Of a stretch of DNA of 64,000 nt, positions 36,528 through 45,256 are shown piece after piece. The stretch is from QHXW01 sp963752965 (GTDB lineage: Bacteria > Acidobacteriota > Terriglobia > Bryobacterales > Bryobacteraceae). The stretch covers positions 496,001 through 560,000 of the forward strand of contig CAVWAJ010000009.1 in the NCBI GenBank assembly GCA_963752965.1, written 5' to 3'. The notes under the pieces were generated by a model. That model saw only the letters and a program-made list of their open reading frames with translations. It had not been told where the DNA came from and ran no database searches. Each line of letters begins with the position of its first letter. Position 1 is the stretch's first letter. The translations under genes and the position numbers were made by a program.

Positions 36528-37595
36528 ATGCGAGATTCACGTGTGGGATTCGGATTGCTGGGTGCAGGCCTTATCGCGCCCTTTCACGCTCGCGCATTGC
36601 AGGCTTCTGCGATGACGGAGTTGATTGCGGTAGCTGATGTCGACGCCCAGCGGCTGGCTCGCATGACGGCCGCATTCGGCTGCAAGGGATATTCTTCGCT
36701 GGATGCGATGCTCGAAGATCCAGCGGTAGACGTCATCAGCGTTCTGACGCCGAATCATCTTCACACTGATGCCGTCCTTAAGGCTGCCAAGGCTGGCAAG
36801 CACGTGATGATCGAGAAGCCGCCGGCGATGTCGCTCCGGGAAACCGACACGATGGCCACGGCTTGCCAGACGGCCGGCGTGAAGGCAGGCGTCTGCCTCC
36901 AGTGCAGGACGCGGAAAGCCGTGCAAGCCATTCGCCAGGCGGTGCGCGAGGGCAGGTTCGGGAAAATCTACCATGCGGACGCCTACATGAAATGGTTCCG
37001 CTCGACGGATTACTATCGGGCGGACGCCTGGCGCATGTCGCGGCGCTCGGGCGCGGGTGTCACGATACAGCAGGCGTTTCACTACGTGGATCTGCTCCAA
37101 TATTTGGTGGGCGCGGCGCGCACCGTTCAGGCGCGCATGCGGAACCTGGCACATCCCGATATCGATCTCGAAGATACGCTGCTGGCCTTCGTCGATTATG
37201 AGAACGGCGCGCAGGGCGTAGTGCAGGCATCCACCGCGTTTTGGCCTGGAACCGACATCCGCATCGAGATCAATGGCGAGAACGGGACCGCAATCATGGT
37301 CGGCGAGCGAATGGACACCTGGAGGTTCCGCGACGACCGCCTGCAAGACCAAGAGATCCGCTCATTGGGGAGCGCGTCCGTCGCCACCGGCGCGACCGGA
37401 GCGGCCGACCTCGGATTTCACGATCATCAGGTGGTGATCGAGGACATGGCGTGCGCCATTCTGACCGGGCGCGAACCGCTGATCACTCTGGCGAGCGTGC
37501 GGCCTACGTTGGAGTGGAGCCTCGCCATGTATCTCTCGGCGAAACTGAACGCTCCGGTCTCTCTACCGCTTCAGGACGAAGGGGCGGTCTGGTAG
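36528..37595 (+). CDS. Gfo/Idh/MocA family oxidoreductase, second in operon
   Basis: 355 residues from an ATG with a strong AAGGAGG. It has a Rossmann motif GFGLLGAGLIAPFHARAL, the EKP motif IEKPPAMS, and the C-terminal GAGVTIQQAFHYVDLLQYL containing the substrate-site His. It is distinct from the first Gfo/Idh gene, so two different oxidations or an oxidation/reduction pair are likely. It is the last gene of the cluster; an IclR remnant converges on its 3' end. Confidence 0.9.
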   Translation: MRDSRVGFGLLGAGLIAPFHARALQASAMTELIAVADVDAQRLARMTAAFGCKGYSSLDAMLEDPAVDVISVLTPNHLHTDAVLKAAKAGKHVMIEKPPAMSLRETDTMATACQTAGVKAGVCLQCRTRKAVQAIRQAVREGRFGKIYHADAYMKWFRSTDYYRADAWRMSRRSGAGVTIQQAFHYVDLLQYLVGAARTVQARMRNLAHPDIDLEDTLLAFVDYENGAQGVVQASTAFWPGTDIRIEINGENGTAIMVGERMDTWRFRDDRLQDQEIRSLGSASVATGATGAADLGFHDHQVVIEDMACAILTGREPLITLASVRPTLEWSLAMYLSAKLNAPVSLPLQDEGAVW

Positions 37596-37806
37596 CGTCC
37601 GGCAGCCGCGAGGTCGCGAGCCGGGCCGGGATTTGTTCGCCGGCAGCTCGAATGGCTTCTGCGCATTGGGGGAATCTCTCAGCGGTCATTCTGGCCGTCG
37701 GTCCCGATATGTGTATGCCTGCGATGGCGGTCCTGTTAGGGCTTAGCACGGGCGCTGCCAGGCAGCGGGCGCCAAGAAACGCTTTCATCGTCATCAGTGC
37801 CTTCAT
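37504..37806 (-). pseudogene. C-terminal fragment of an IclR-family regulator
   Basis: GARCLAAPVLSPNRTAIAGI followed by SGPTARMTAERFPQCAEAI is the typical end of the IclR effector domain (CiAAPVfd..g.vvaAisvsGP..R). The HTH and most of the effector domain are absent upstream of 37806. Its position, convergent with the six-gene operon, suggests it once regulated that operon. The frame overlaps the last Gfo/Idh gene by 92 bp, probably because its true stop was lost. Confidence 0.65.
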
Positions 37807-37847
37807 CTCCTGATTCTAGAGTGAAATCGAGCGGGCAAGTAGTGAAA

Positions 37848-38099
37848 TTAATGGACCGGGGGCGAGTAGGAACAGCCGTTGCGAATGAGCAGGCTTCCAC
37901 ACGAATGGCACACCGCGGCGTCCGACCGAATGCCGGCCGCGCAGTACGGGCAGCTTGATGACTCTCGGAGCCGGATCGGCTGGGGCGCGGGGACGCTCCT
38001 CATGTCCTCTCCGAGCACGCTCCCACACGACCGGCACACCGCCCCTTCGACGGTCTCATAACAGTGCGGGCATATCCCCCGTTCTCGTACTGAGAGCAT
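37848..38099 (-). CDS. Small double zinc-ribbon protein
   Basis: 83 residues from MLSVRER; an ATG 27 bases earlier is possible. Two treble-clef-like ribbons: CPHC...CRSCG and CPYC...CHSCG, spaced by ~25 residues. Such proteins bind zinc structurally and often mediate protein contacts. Nothing else can be predicted. Confidence 0.55.
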   Translation of the reverse strand: MLSVRERGICPHCYETVEGAVCRSCGSVLGEDMRSVPAPQPIRLRESSSCPYCAAGIRSDAAVCHSCGSLLIRNGCSYSPPVH

Positions 38100-38507
38100 T
38101 CGACGCCTTCCTGCGGCGTGACACACTACGTAGCTGTATAGTACTTCGTGTTGCCTCTACAAATCAAGCTATTCAGGTATTGAGATATGAAAAATGGTAT
38201 CTGGAGTGTTTTCTTGGAGGCGCCTGTCCCTGGCGAATTACCAGTTGAGCGGAGCGAATACAGAGAGCACACAAACCGGTGACGAGGCCAGTAATTGTGC
38301 CATAAATTGATCGGAAAAGCACAGATTGGGTGACCGCTGCCGCGAGCGATTGAGGATCAGGAGTTGTTGCTTAACCAGAACGGACTCGGCGACCACAGAA
38401 CGGACGCCGCGCGGCCCCAAAAGCCGGGCAACCGCGGATCTTCTCGACCCAGCCCTCTGGATTTGGCTTGTTGCATTTGCTTTTAGAAGCCATCGTCGTT
38501 TCTCCAT

Positions 38508-38544
38508 AAAAACTTTTCGGCACCGCGACATTTGCGGACAAAAA
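38508..38544 (+). repeat. Dispersed 36-bp repeat R1, copy 1
   Basis: Matches 48466-48502 with one mismatch (CTTTTCGGCACCGCGACA here, CTTTTCAGCACCGCGACA there, both followed by TTTGCGGACAAAA). A 13-bp core (CCGCGACATTTGC, minus strand) recurs at 46449-46461. Besides this repeat, 38127-38633 shows no gene I trust. Confidence 0.75.
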
Positions 38545-38633
38545 GGAGGTTCAAACAATTTGGTAATTCGCCATGAACAGGCCAACGTCAAGCTCAGATT
38601 TGTTGCGGCGAAATAACGCTCGACTGAAAAAGT

Positions 38634-39806
38634 CTACTTCCCCAGGTTTTCATACCACTTCAAATTGCCCGTTGTACTCCCAATGCACACCACGTCAAGC
38701 CTCCCGTCACCATTGATGTCGGCGCTGACGCAGCCGGAGCCAGCCATGCCACCATCATCGATGACGTGGTGCTCCCAACGTTCGCCTTGATCATCCTGGG
38801 CGTAGAAGACGTGCACGCTCTTTCCTTTCCCGCGATCCGCGGCGACAATATCGTCCAGCCCGTCGCCGTTGAAATCGCCCACCACCACCTCATGCCCTTC
38901 CGCCATTTCCGAAAAGATCACGTGGCGACGCCACTGATGGGCGCTGTCTTCGGTATAGACGACAACCTCGTTGCCGTGCCACGGTTCCACGGCCGCCAAA
39001 AAACGACGGTTGTGCCACTGGCCCAATCGCACATCGCTGGTGCCTTTGTGGGGCGCTTCTTCCTCGTGCCCTTTGGACAACAACTCGTGTTTCCACTGAA
39101 GGTTGTCTCCCGTACCGGTCGAGGAGTACAATCCGATCCCGTCGAAGCCCGCAGTGAGGAGTTGCTCCCGAGGGCCGGCGTCCCATCGCACGGGCCGCAC
39201 CCGATGGAGTATGCCGGTAATCTGATCGTCAATCAGCCTCCGCTTCCAGTCCTCCTGGCGGTAGTAGACCAAAGAGACATGGTCTTCGTACTTTGGCGCC
39301 AAGGCTTTTGCTCCGATAAGTGGAGCATTGATCAACTCTTTGTTACCGTCGCCGTCGACGTCCGCCCAAGCGACGTGGTGCGACGTGGTGAGCGCATCGA
39401 TCTTGGTAGCCTTCCACAAACCGCGCGGGTCGCCATCGTGACGCAGCAGCCAAACGGGACCTGAGCTCTCCGTCGCAACCATGCTGAATCCGGTTTCGAG
39501 GGCGATCACGGGAATCCCGTCGCCTTGGATGTCTTCGGCCGCCATGTTGACTAGGCCGGGCATGTCTGTGACAAGCACGTGACGTTGCCAGGTTGGGTTT
39601 TCGTACCAGGCAAGTTCTGTGGATTGCAGCGTCAATCCGACCACATCAGGTCGGCCATCGTGATTCAGGTCAGCCACCATGACCGAGTACCCGCCTGCGA
39701 TCTTCGATTCGATCACGTGCTCGCGAAACCGAACCAGCCCATGTGGCCCTTCCGCCAAACCCACTGCCGTCATGAAAAGCAGAGCCGTCGCACGCATAAT
39801 GGCCAT
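38634..39806 (-). CDS. Exported FG-GAP/VCBS repeat protein
   Basis: 390 residues from MAIMRA; the longer upstream frame has no leader. After a short signal peptide it has repeated calcium-loop blades: DLNHDGRPDVV, DVDGDGNKEL, DFNGDGLDDIV and DINGDGRLDVV. This is consistent with a 7-bladed beta-propeller of the integrin-alpha/VCBS type. Such proteins are common in Acidobacteria and are thought to act in surface binding or polysaccharide contact. No catalytic domain is seen. Confidence 0.85.
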   Translation of the reverse strand: MAIMRATALLFMTAVGLAEGPHGLVRFREHVIESKIAGGYSVMVADLNHDGRPDVVGLTLQSTELAWYENPTWQRHVLVTDMPGLVNMAAEDIQGDGIPVIALETGFSMVATESSGPVWLLRHDGDPRGLWKATKIDALTTSHHVAWADVDGDGNKELINAPLIGAKALAPKYEDHVSLVYYRQEDWKRRLIDDQITGILHRVRPVRWDAGPREQLLTAGFDGIGLYSSTGTGDNLQWKHELLSKGHEEEAPHKGTSDVRLGQWHNRRFLAAVEPWHGNEVVVYTEDSAHQWRRHVIFSEMAEGHEVVVGDFNGDGLDDIVAADRGKGKSVHVFYAQDDQGERWEHHVIDDGGMAGSGCVSADINGDGRLDVVCIGSTTGNLKWYENLGK

Positions 39807-39958
39807 ATGATGCACGTTCCGCCTCGCGAGCGCAAGGGTTTTACTTGCCCTGCCATTACCGAAAACTCCGGCCGGATACGCGAACCTCGCTCGACCAATT
39901 GATCCTCGCTGCGGCCGGCGTATTAATCGACTCTCCCTCATATCACAGAGACCATGCT

Positions 39959-40566
39959 ATGAAACAACAAGTGAAGGTTGAGAAAGTGCGCTCTACGCTC
40001 GCGTTTCGACGAAGGATGGGCGACAGGACGCCGAAAACCAGTTGATTGCACTCCGGGAGTACTGCCGGAAGCAGGGATGGGAGATTGCCGGCGAGTACGT
40101 AGACCACGAGACCGGCGGAACGTCCAAACAGCCCCACTTTCAGCGGATGTTTGCCGACGCACGGGCCCGGAAGTTTGACCTGGTGCTGTTCTGGAGCTTG
40201 GACCGTCTTTCCCGCGGAGGCGTCTCGGCCACACTCTCGCACCTGGAACGACTGACGGCGGCCGGCGTCGAATGGCGCTCCTACACAGAAGAGTACCTGG
40301 ACTCAACCGGCCTGTTCAGGGACGCCGTGATCGCGATTCTGGCTGTGATCGCGAAGCAAGAGCGTGTCAGACGTTCTGAGCGTGCGTCCGCGGCCATCGC
40401 CAGGCTACGGCGCCAGAGGCGAACCGAGCACCTGGGGCGCCCGCGTCTGGTGGTGGACCGCGATAGGGCCCGCCGGCTGCGTAAGGAGGGCTGGAGCGTG
40501 CGCAAGATTGCGGATGAGCTGGGCGTTTCAGCCATGACGGTACAGCGCATTGTGACCGCGGCGTAA
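39959..40566 (+). pseudogene. Serine recombinase (resolvase/invertase type), frameshifted near the start
   Basis: ATG 39959 opens MKQQVKVEKV. A missing G at about 39989 then shifts the frame; the next frame carries LYARVSTKDGRQDAENQLIAL with the catalytic Ser, FWSLDRLSRGGV, and a C-terminal HTH (VRKIADELGVSAMTVQRI). In the main frame a TGA precedes the catalytic block, and a downstream TTG start (40042) would lose the serine. As read, it is inactive unless the indel is an error. The last 145 bp are duplicated at 30331-30475. Confidence 0.75.
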
Positions 40567-40586
40567 GGGCGTGGTGGCTCTTCGCA

Positions 40587-41122
40587 ATGGAGAACCGCTC
40601 ATTTCTGATCGGCGGGTGTATACTGGCCGGGACCGTTGGGGGTGAGACGCCGGAATACCAGCTGCGGTTGTGGGACGGGCAACGCGAGTACTTCGGGAAC
40701 AATAATACCGGCCTGGGATCGTCAGGAAACGTCATAGGGTACCGGGAGGGGGAGATCAGCCGTTGATACCCCGCAAGTTAACGGGACTGAAGAAATACAC
40801 CGCGATCACCCTGAAACGGGGATACACCGAGGACTCCGCATTTGCCACCTGGGCCGCCGAAGTTACGGCGAGCGCCGAGTCGCTTGGGTCGGAAGTCTCT
40901 CTGGCCAATTACCGCAAGAGCATTCACCTGGTGTTCTACAACGAGGCGGGGCAACTGACGGTCGGCTACAGAATCTCTAACGGGTGGGCTTCTGAATATC
41001 CAGCAATGCCTCCTGGCGGCATTCGATTGCATAACCTTCACCTGAGAAACGGGAAGAGTGTGGAAGAAAAACTGTCCACAATTTTCGAAGAGTCATTGAA
41101 TCGATTGAGTCGCGGGTCCTAA
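40587..41122 (+). pseudogene. Orphan contractile-tail tube-like protein (T4 gp19-like), one frameshift
   Basis: The second frame (from 40763) reads PRKLTGLKKYTAITLKRGYTED, then FATWAAEV, and EVSLANYRKSIHLVFYNEAGQ with WASEYPAMP. These match the tail-tube/conserved phage tail protein family used in phage tails and extracellular contractile injection systems. The preceding frame ends NVIGYREG. Adding one G to the run at 40748-40752 joins them into the family motif YREGGDQP. The first ~45 residues are not recognisable. No sheath, baseplate or AAA gene accompanies it, so it is a stray part of a lost system. Confidence 0.65.
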
Positions 41123-41406
41123 GGACCGCTCCCTTTTGTCGCGGCTCAGAAAGTCCCGCAGAACGGAACCAACGTTACGGAGCGGTGCGTAACAAGCAGT
41201 CTGCCGCAACAATAAACGCCCCCGCTATTTCGGACGCTAAACATAGCGACATAAGTAAGAGCGGGCCAGACTGGGTCCGCTCAGCCGACAACGGCGTCAC
41301 GACCGCGTCCGGACGATTTGTCCACGTCCTCCTCGCCGCATGATTGTAACACTCGTATTCCATCTTGGGGAACGAGCTTTCAGCGTGTTGTTATGATAAC
41401 CGGGAT

Positions 41407-41916
41407 ATGAAAAATCCGGTGAACGTCGTGGCTGCGATTGGCCTCGCTCTGGGTGGCGTGTTTGGCCTAGTAGGGACCGTAGTCACGGAGCAAAATCTTC
41501 GAGGGGCTGCATGGGGCATCGACGGTGCTGGTCTGGTGGTGGCTACCTCCCTGCTCGCCTTGAGATTCTTCAGAAAGGGCAATGATTTTGTTGCCGCTGG
41601 ATTTCTTGTGTTCGCGATTGGCGAGGCCGTAATGCTTTCCGGGACGGCGGCGACTCTTGCAGAAAGCGTTCCTTCGTTTGCCGCGGGCACGGCCTTATGG
41701 TCCGCGGCGCTTCTGCTCACGAGTGTGCCCAAGGAATTCGCCAGTTGGATTCGTCTGGTAGGCATTATTAGCGCAATTCTTTTCGCGATTACGGCCGCAA
41801 GAATTTTTTGGGGCGAACAGATGCTGCCAACCGCCTCGCCGTTGCCGTTCTTCGCATACCCCTTCCTCGTACTTACGTTCGTCGGTTGGATTTGGACATT
41901 GCAGAAGGCGGATTGA
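41407..41916 (+). CDS. Hypothetical multi-pass membrane protein
   Basis: 169 residues, with five or six predicted hydrophobic segments (for example VVAAIGLALGGVFGLVGTVV; FVAAGFLVFAIGEAVML; IRLVGIISAILFAITAARIF; FFAYPFLVLTFVGWIW). The start ATG follows a weak GGGAT. I do not recognise the family. The 284 bp before it (41123-41406) contain no other gene. Confidence 0.6.
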   Translation: MKNPVNVVAAIGLALGGVFGLVGTVVTEQNLRGAAWGIDGAGLVVATSLLALRFFRKGNDFVAAGFLVFAIGEAVMLSGTAATLAESVPSFAAGTALWSAALLLTSVPKEFASWIRLVGIISAILFAITAARIFWGEQMLPTASPLPFFAYPFLVLTFVGWIWTLQKAD

Positions 41917-41939
41917 AGAGATCAGCCTGGAAGCGGTCC

Positions 41940-42185
41940 GCGAATGATGCGCAGCCAGCGTCGGGAGTTTTTCCATATACGGCGGCATCGTAGGAATCGT
42001 CCCACCACGGGACCATCTTTTTAATCATCTCGATCTGTTCTGGTGGGTAGGTCTGGGGCTTGGTGCGCTGAGGATGAGCCACGTGCCCTGCACCATGTCC
42101 GCGTAGACCACCGCGCGCAGGCCGCCCTTCATGGTGTAGAGGGCCGTGAAAGCGGAGAGGCAGATCATGACCGGCGACGTACATG
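41940..42185 (-). pseudogene. Sodium/solute symporter fragment
   Basis: Minus-strand frames read FTALYTMKGGLRAVVYADMVQG, typical of the SSS (SGLT-like) family (YT..GGLrAVv.TD..Q), and after a shift QIEMIKKMVPWWDDSYDAAVYG. About 80 residues survive of ~550. It may have belonged with the mannonate-dehydratase-like gene next door as a sugar-acid transporter. Confidence 0.55.
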
Positions 42186-42479
42186 GTGGACGGCAAGCAA
42201 TATGTGGTGCCGCGGCCAGCGGAGGGCAGACGAGCAAGGAGCCGGTGGGGGGTATGTACGTTGCATTTGCACTGCCATAACCGGGGCGCAGTCGGGAGCT
42301 GCAAGGGATGTTGAAAGGTACTAAAATACTGGGCAAGCAGATCGTGGAGCGACCATGACGATAGGTCATGGCTGCTCCGGGTGGCCGATGCGGTTTTCCC
42401 CAGTTGCCGCGGGCGAAGCCACTTTGCACGATGCCAGAAACACTACATAAACTGGAAAACCGCCATAGAGGAGACAACC

Positions 42480-43637
42480 ATGGAAACTAGTTCGACTGGT
42501 CCAAGTGTGAACGACTTCACCAATCCAATCACCAGCCCCGACCGGAGAGAGTTCGTGAAACTTGCCGTTGGCGGCGCTCTGGGTGCCTCGGCGCTCCTCT
42601 CGTCCGCACTCACTGCGTCGGCGATCGAGTATACGAACGAACCGGGAATCAAATTCTCGAGCAGCGATGCGCCGGCCATGCCCACCGATGACGACCTGCT
42701 CTTCTTCACCCAGATTGGGGTCAAGTATGTGAACGTGGATACAACACCGGATCAGCGCACCCTGGAAGGCTTCATGAAAATCAAGAAGCGCTATGCGGAT
42801 GCGGGGATTACGGTCTGGACTATCGGTGAGGTTCAGATTATACCGGAAATTGTACTCAACCTCCCCGGCCGCGACCAGAAGATCGAAGAGTATAAGCAGT
42901 ATCTTCGCAACCTGAGCAAGGCAGGGATCTACTATACGACGTATGTGCATTCGGGCAACGGTATCTGGCACAGCGGCCGGGAGACGATTCGCGGAGCCGA
43001 GGCGCGCGCGTTTGACATGGCGAGTCCGAACATTTACGGCGAGTGGAACGGGATCAAATACTATCCACCGCTCTCCAACGGACGGGTCTTCACGGAAAAA
43101 GAAATTTGGGATAACTACACCTACTTCATCAAGCAGGTCGCTCCGGCAGCGGAAGAGGTCGGCGTTCGCATAGGAATTCACCCTGAGGATCCGCCGGTGC
43201 CGATGTTGGCCGGGGTTCCGCGCTGCATCTTTGCCAGCTTTGAAGGCTACAAGAGGGCCCTGGAGATTGCGAACAGCCCCAATGTGGGCATTGCTCTGTG
43301 CTGCGGCACCTGGAACGAGGGCGGGCGGACGCTGATGGGCAAGGACCCTGTGGAGATGATCCAGTACTTTGGGTCGGAGAAGATATGGCAGATACACTTC
43401 AGAAATATAAGCGCGCCGCTGCCGCATTTTGTGGAGACCTTCATGGACAACGGCTACTACGACATGTACACGATCGCGAAGGCTCTTGTGGAAGTGAACT
43501 ATGACGGCAACGTGATGCTCGACCACACACCGAAGATGGTGGGCGGGCTCTACGCCGAATATGCGTATGGGTTTGCGTACATGAAGGCGCTGTTTCACGC
43601 GGCCCAAGCGGAGGCGCAGGCTAAGGTTAGGGCGTAG
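42480..43637 (+). CDS. Exported mannonate dehydratase-like / sugar isomerase-type TIM barrel protein
   Basis: 385 residues from ATG behind AGAGGAG. A Tat-like leader (DRREFVKLAVGGALGASALLSS) precedes a xylose-isomerase-like TIM barrel with the UxuA-type sequence GIHPEDPPVP, CIFASFEGYKRALEI, CCGTWNEGG, HFRNISAPLPHFVETFMD and MLDHTPKM, which carry the His, Cys and Asp metal ligands of mannonate dehydratase. Cytoplasmic UxuA dehydrates D-mannonate to 2-keto-3-deoxygluconate. An exported homolog probably acts on a related sugar acid or has lost that activity. A near-identical second 5' end follows directly. Confidence 0.8.
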   Translation: METSSTGPSVNDFTNPITSPDRREFVKLAVGGALGASALLSSALTASAIEYTNEPGIKFSSSDAPAMPTDDDLLFFTQIGVKYVNVDTTPDQRTLEGFMKIKKRYADAGITVWTIGEVQIIPEIVLNLPGRDQKIEEYKQYLRNLSKAGIYYTTYVHSGNGIWHSGRETIRGAEARAFDMASPNIYGEWNGIKYYPPLSNGRVFTEKEIWDNYTYFIKQVAPAAEEVGVRIGIHPEDPPVPMLAGVPRCIFASFEGYKRALEIANSPNVGIALCCGTWNEGGRTLMGKDPVEMIQYFGSEKIWQIHFRNISAPLPHFVETFMDNGYYDMYTIAKALVEVNYDGNVMLDHTPKMVGGLYAEYAYGFAYMKALFHAAQAEAQAKVRA

Positions 43638-43694
43638 CGTGGAATGGCTGTTTGTTGCAAGGGGAGTAGGTTTACTTTACCAGAGGAGACTACC

Positions 43695-43811
43695 ATGGGA
43701 ACTAGTTCGACCGATCCAAGCGTGCGCGACTTCACTAATCCAATCACCAGCCCCGACCGGAGAGAGTTCGTGAAACTTGCCGTTGGCGGCGCTCTGGGTG
43801 CCTCGGTGGTG
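43695..43811 (+). pseudogene. 5' stub of a tandem duplicate of the mannonate-dehydratase-like gene
   Basis: ATG behind GAGGAGACTACC codes for a leader almost identical to the preceding gene (TSSTDPSVRDFTNPITSP, RREFVKLAVGGALGAS). At 43812 the IS256-type element begins. Beyond the element the frame continues only VVSTRLSASAPSG and stops at 45319, so the barrel was already lost or moved before or after insertion. Confidence 0.8.
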
Positions 43812-45256
43812 GAGAATGCCCGGATCTCCGTTGAAAGTTAGCGACCCTCGACCCTCATAGGCTACGCGACGGCAGTTCGCTTCGCAATCGGCTTCTGGGA
43901 AACCGCATTGGTCATGGCGGACAGGAGCACTGGAATCTGGCGATGGCCGATGACTTTGCGGAACTGCCGCTCGGCAACCAGCAATCCAGATCCAACCCAG
44001 CGCTCGATCTGATCGCCGGGCTGCCAGCGTTTCACGTTCCGGCAGACGGTTTCGACGATGGAGAAGGCAGATTCGATGACGTTGGTGCAGCTCAGTGTCC
44101 GGCGGAGTTGATCCGGTACCCGCAGCCGATGGACTGTGAGCGTCTCCTCCATGCCCTCTTCCAGGCTGCGCGCCGCGCTCGGATTGAGATCCATCAGTTC
44201 ACGGTGCAATTTCTCCAAGGCGCGTTTGGCGTCGGAGTACTCCGACATGGCGTAGGCGTTCTGGAGTTTCTTTTTGATATCGCCTTTATGTTCGTCGGGC
44301 AAGTGATCCACGACGTTCCGTTTCTTATGGACCTGACAACGTTGGATGAAAGCCGCTTCCCCGGCATGGCGGCGCACCGCCGCGTGCAGCGCTTTGCCAC
44401 CGTCCAGAATGTAAAGCCGCGGCGTCGAAAAGTCCAACCCTCGCTCCACCAACTCGCCCAACAGAGCGCTCACCACGGTCGCGTTCTCCGTCGCCCCCTC
44501 GCGGATGCCCAGCACGGTCTTGGTTCCATCGCAGCCAATGCCAAGGGCTACGATCATCTGCCGGTCTTTGAATGGAGTCCCGTCGATCAGCACCGCGCAT
44601 AAGCGCAACTCGCCCAGCGGCCGCTCCATCAACTGTTTCACCTTCTCCCGGCTGGCTTCGATGAAGTTCTCACTAACCGCCGACTTCTCGATTCCGTAGG
44701 CATTCTGGAAATCCTTCACCACGGCTCCGTAGTTGCGCGTCGAGAGTCCGCGCATCATCTTGTCCCACACGCTCGCTTGCATTGGCCCACTACGCTGAAA
44801 CAATTCGTAGCTGCCTAAATGCTGTTCCCGTTTGTCAGCCGTGCGTAGGCGCGTTCTGCGGATCGGCACCTTCTGGCCGTCCACCACGCAATAACCATCT
44901 TCCTTGCCCCAACGCTGTGCCCTGCGCCCTTCGTGTTGCTGGTGGCGCTCACCGGCCAGCGACTTTACTTCCTCGTCCATCACCAGGTGCATCAGTTCCA
45001 GACCAGCCTGCCGCAGCAAGTTGCCCACGCCCTGCTGTAACAAGCCGACGATCTCGGCCAGCGGAAGGATCATCTGGATGTTGGGATTCTGTTCGATGGC
45101 GATCCGGCGGAACTGCTGCACGGCCCGTTGTTGTTCTATCTGGTATCGTCTCTTCATAGCGACTCTCTCCTTTTTCTTGGCAGAAAAATCGACCCTCGGC
45201 CCATTATGGCCGGGGGTTTGAGAGTCGCTACTTTCTACGAACTATCGGGCATCCTC
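43812..45256. mobile_element. IS256-family element, copy 1 (1445 bp)
   Basis: Ends GAGAATGCCCGG and (complement) GAGGATGCCCGA form imperfect inverted repeats. TCGGTGGTG is duplicated on both sides (43803-43811, 45257-45265), a 9-bp target repeat normal for IS256. It contains one transposase gene on the minus strand. Between 45266 and 45696 no gene was recognised. Confidence 0.92.
43862..45157 (-). CDS. IS256/Mutator-type transposase (copy 1)
   Basis: 431 residues, full length. It has the RNase H-like core of the Mutator class: VLIDGTPFKDRQMIVALGI (Asp), LYILDGGKALHAAV (Asp), CQVHKKRNVVDHLP, and SCTNVIESAFS (Glu). An intact frame behind GGAGAGAGTCGCT suggests it is active. One residue differs from copy 2 (RAQRWG against RAHRWG). 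Confidence 0.95.
   Translation of the reverse strand: MKRRYQIEQQRAVQQFRRIAIEQNPNIQMILPLAEIVGLLQQGVGNLLRQAGLELMHLVMDEEVKSLAGERHQQHEGRRAQRWGKEDGYCVVDGQKVPIRRTRLRTADKREQHLGSYELFQRSGPMQASVWDKMMRGLSTRNYGAVVKDFQNAYGIEKSAVSENFIEASREKVKQLMERPLGELRLCAVLIDGTPFKDRQMIVALGIGCDGTKTVLGIREGATENATVVSALLGELVERGLDFSTPRLYILDGGKALHAAVRRHAGEAAFIQRCQVHKKRNVVDHLPDEHKGDIKKKLQNAYAMSEYSDAKRALEKLHRELMDLNPSAARSLEEGMEETLTVHRLRVPDQLRRTLSCTNVIESAFSIVETVCRNVKRWQPGDQIERWVGSGLLVAERQFRKVIGHRQIPVLLSAMTNAVSQKPIAKRTAVA

Noticed and set aside
39959..41122. Prophage or complete contractile injection system
   Set aside because: Only one tail-tube-like gene and a recombinase are present; no sheath, baseplate, spike, AAA ATPase or capsid genes in the window.
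42366..43607. 413-codon minus-strand frame opposite the mannonate-dehydratase-like gene
   Set aside because: His/Arg/Val-rich shadow of a high-GC coding strand; no domain, and the plus-strand gene has clear motifs.
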